Shown: positions 63,885-64,000 of the stretch, piece by piece
Layout: the number at the start of each line of letters is the position of its first letter
Position numbering within the stretch: position 1 is the first letter of the stretch
Assembly: GCA_946407065.1 (NCBI GenBank)
Contig: CAMJMQ010000003.1
Location: 62,001 to 126,000, forward strand
Source: an uncultured Clostridia bacterium
Lineage (GTDB): Bacteria; Bacillota; Clostridia; Oscillospirales; Acutalibacteraceae
DNA length: 64,000 bases
Direction: 5' to 3'
Translations under genes and position numbers: made by a program
Notes under the pieces: generated by a model
Told to the model about the DNA's origin: nothing
Seen by the model: the letters and a program-made list of their open reading frames with translations, nothing else
Database searches by the model: none

Positions 63885-64000
63885 ATGAACAATCGAAAGA
63901 TCCTTATCGTAGACGACGATCAGAACATCTGCGAGCTCTTACGCCTCTACATCGAGAAAGAGGGCTACACCACCGCGATCGCCAACGACGGCGAACAGGC
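63885..64000 (+). CDS. Response regulator, N-terminal part
   Basis: First 38 codons only, cut by the window edge: KILIVDDDQNICELLRLYIEKEGY is the start of a receiver domain with the acidic pocket (DDD). GTGAGG precedes the ATG. The upstream 100 nt is A/T-rich with direct TTTAAAAAAT-like repeats and TATAAT at ~63834-63840. A partner kinase is presumably downstream, outside the window. Confidence 0.93.
   Translation, partial: MNNRKILIVDDDQNICELLRLYIEKEGYTTAIANDGEQ

Overview
The window comes from the chromosome of a spore-forming, Gram-positive, anaerobic gut-type Clostridium, most likely an Oscillospirales/Ruminococcaceae member related to the starch-degrading Ruminococcus group. This rests on the yabO-P-Q-divIC cluster, spoIIID and spoVAC, CIRCE-controlled chaperones, a dockerin-bearing starch-binding surface protein, a class B sortase, and NifS/ThiI of the Gram-positive type. 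All genes are host-like. I saw no tRNA, rRNA, insertion sequence, prophage or CRISPR array. The species call is inference.

Layout. 0-3.2 kb (minus): polyamine ABC transporter potABCD, with potD cut by the window edge. 3.4-9.1 kb (plus): an ABC-2 polysaccharide exporter, a LicD transferase fused to a degenerate SDR domain, and the CDP-ribitol pair TarI/TarJ, which together look like a ribitol-phosphate surface polymer module. 9.3-17.4 kb (minus): groESL under CIRCE, an orphan substrate-binding lipoprotein-like protein, a THUMP methyltransferase, hpf, and the S1 protein/divIC/yabQ/yabP/GNAT/rqcP cluster. 17.6-23.9 kb (minus): a 2112-residue dockerin/starch-binding protein containing a nearly perfect 1.2-kb internal duplication. 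24.2-31.6 kb (minus): rpoBC. 32-41.6 kb: birA, a PASTA/SH3 Ser/Thr kinase, spoVAC, cysteine desulfurase-thiI, a lipoprotein, and a sortase B fused to a cytoplasmic MoCF-like domain beside a stand-alone MoCF-like gene. 41.8-52.5 kb (minus): htpG (with its own CIRCE), serA, serC, M18 aminopeptidase, lytic transglycosylase, a Sua5-CoaE fusion, prfA and a DUF951 gene. 52.7-54.8 kb (plus): a membrane sulfatase-fold protein with altered catalytic motifs. 55.1-61.7 kb (minus): nagB - left-handed beta-helix transferase - glmM, then galE and a FlaA1/CapD-type dehydratase. 61.9-64 kb (plus): spoIIID, a DegT aminotransferase and the start of a response regulator.

The most striking observation is a well-conserved glmS-type ribozyme core in the leader of nagB, not glmS. 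With glmM and a GlmU-like beta-helix gene downstream, this suggests NagB runs in the aminating direction to feed cell-wall amino-sugar synthesis, under feedback from glucosamine-6-phosphate. Surface-polymer supply is a theme of the whole window: CDP-ribitol, UDP-GlcNAc, UDP-galactose and a UDP-4-amino-sugar (dehydratase plus DegT).

Intergenic DNA is rich in small repeats: seven heptanucleotide-array inverted repeats, of which two supply the last codons of genes; several GTAGGGCGGGGGCTTGC palindromes; a family of AAGGCTCCCTTTCC hairpins; and two 159-bp hairpin elements that lie in the same orientation just upstream of genes and show compensatory changes in a central stem. Sigma-E-type promoters are readable before yabP and spoIIID, and a sigma-G-like one before spoVAC.
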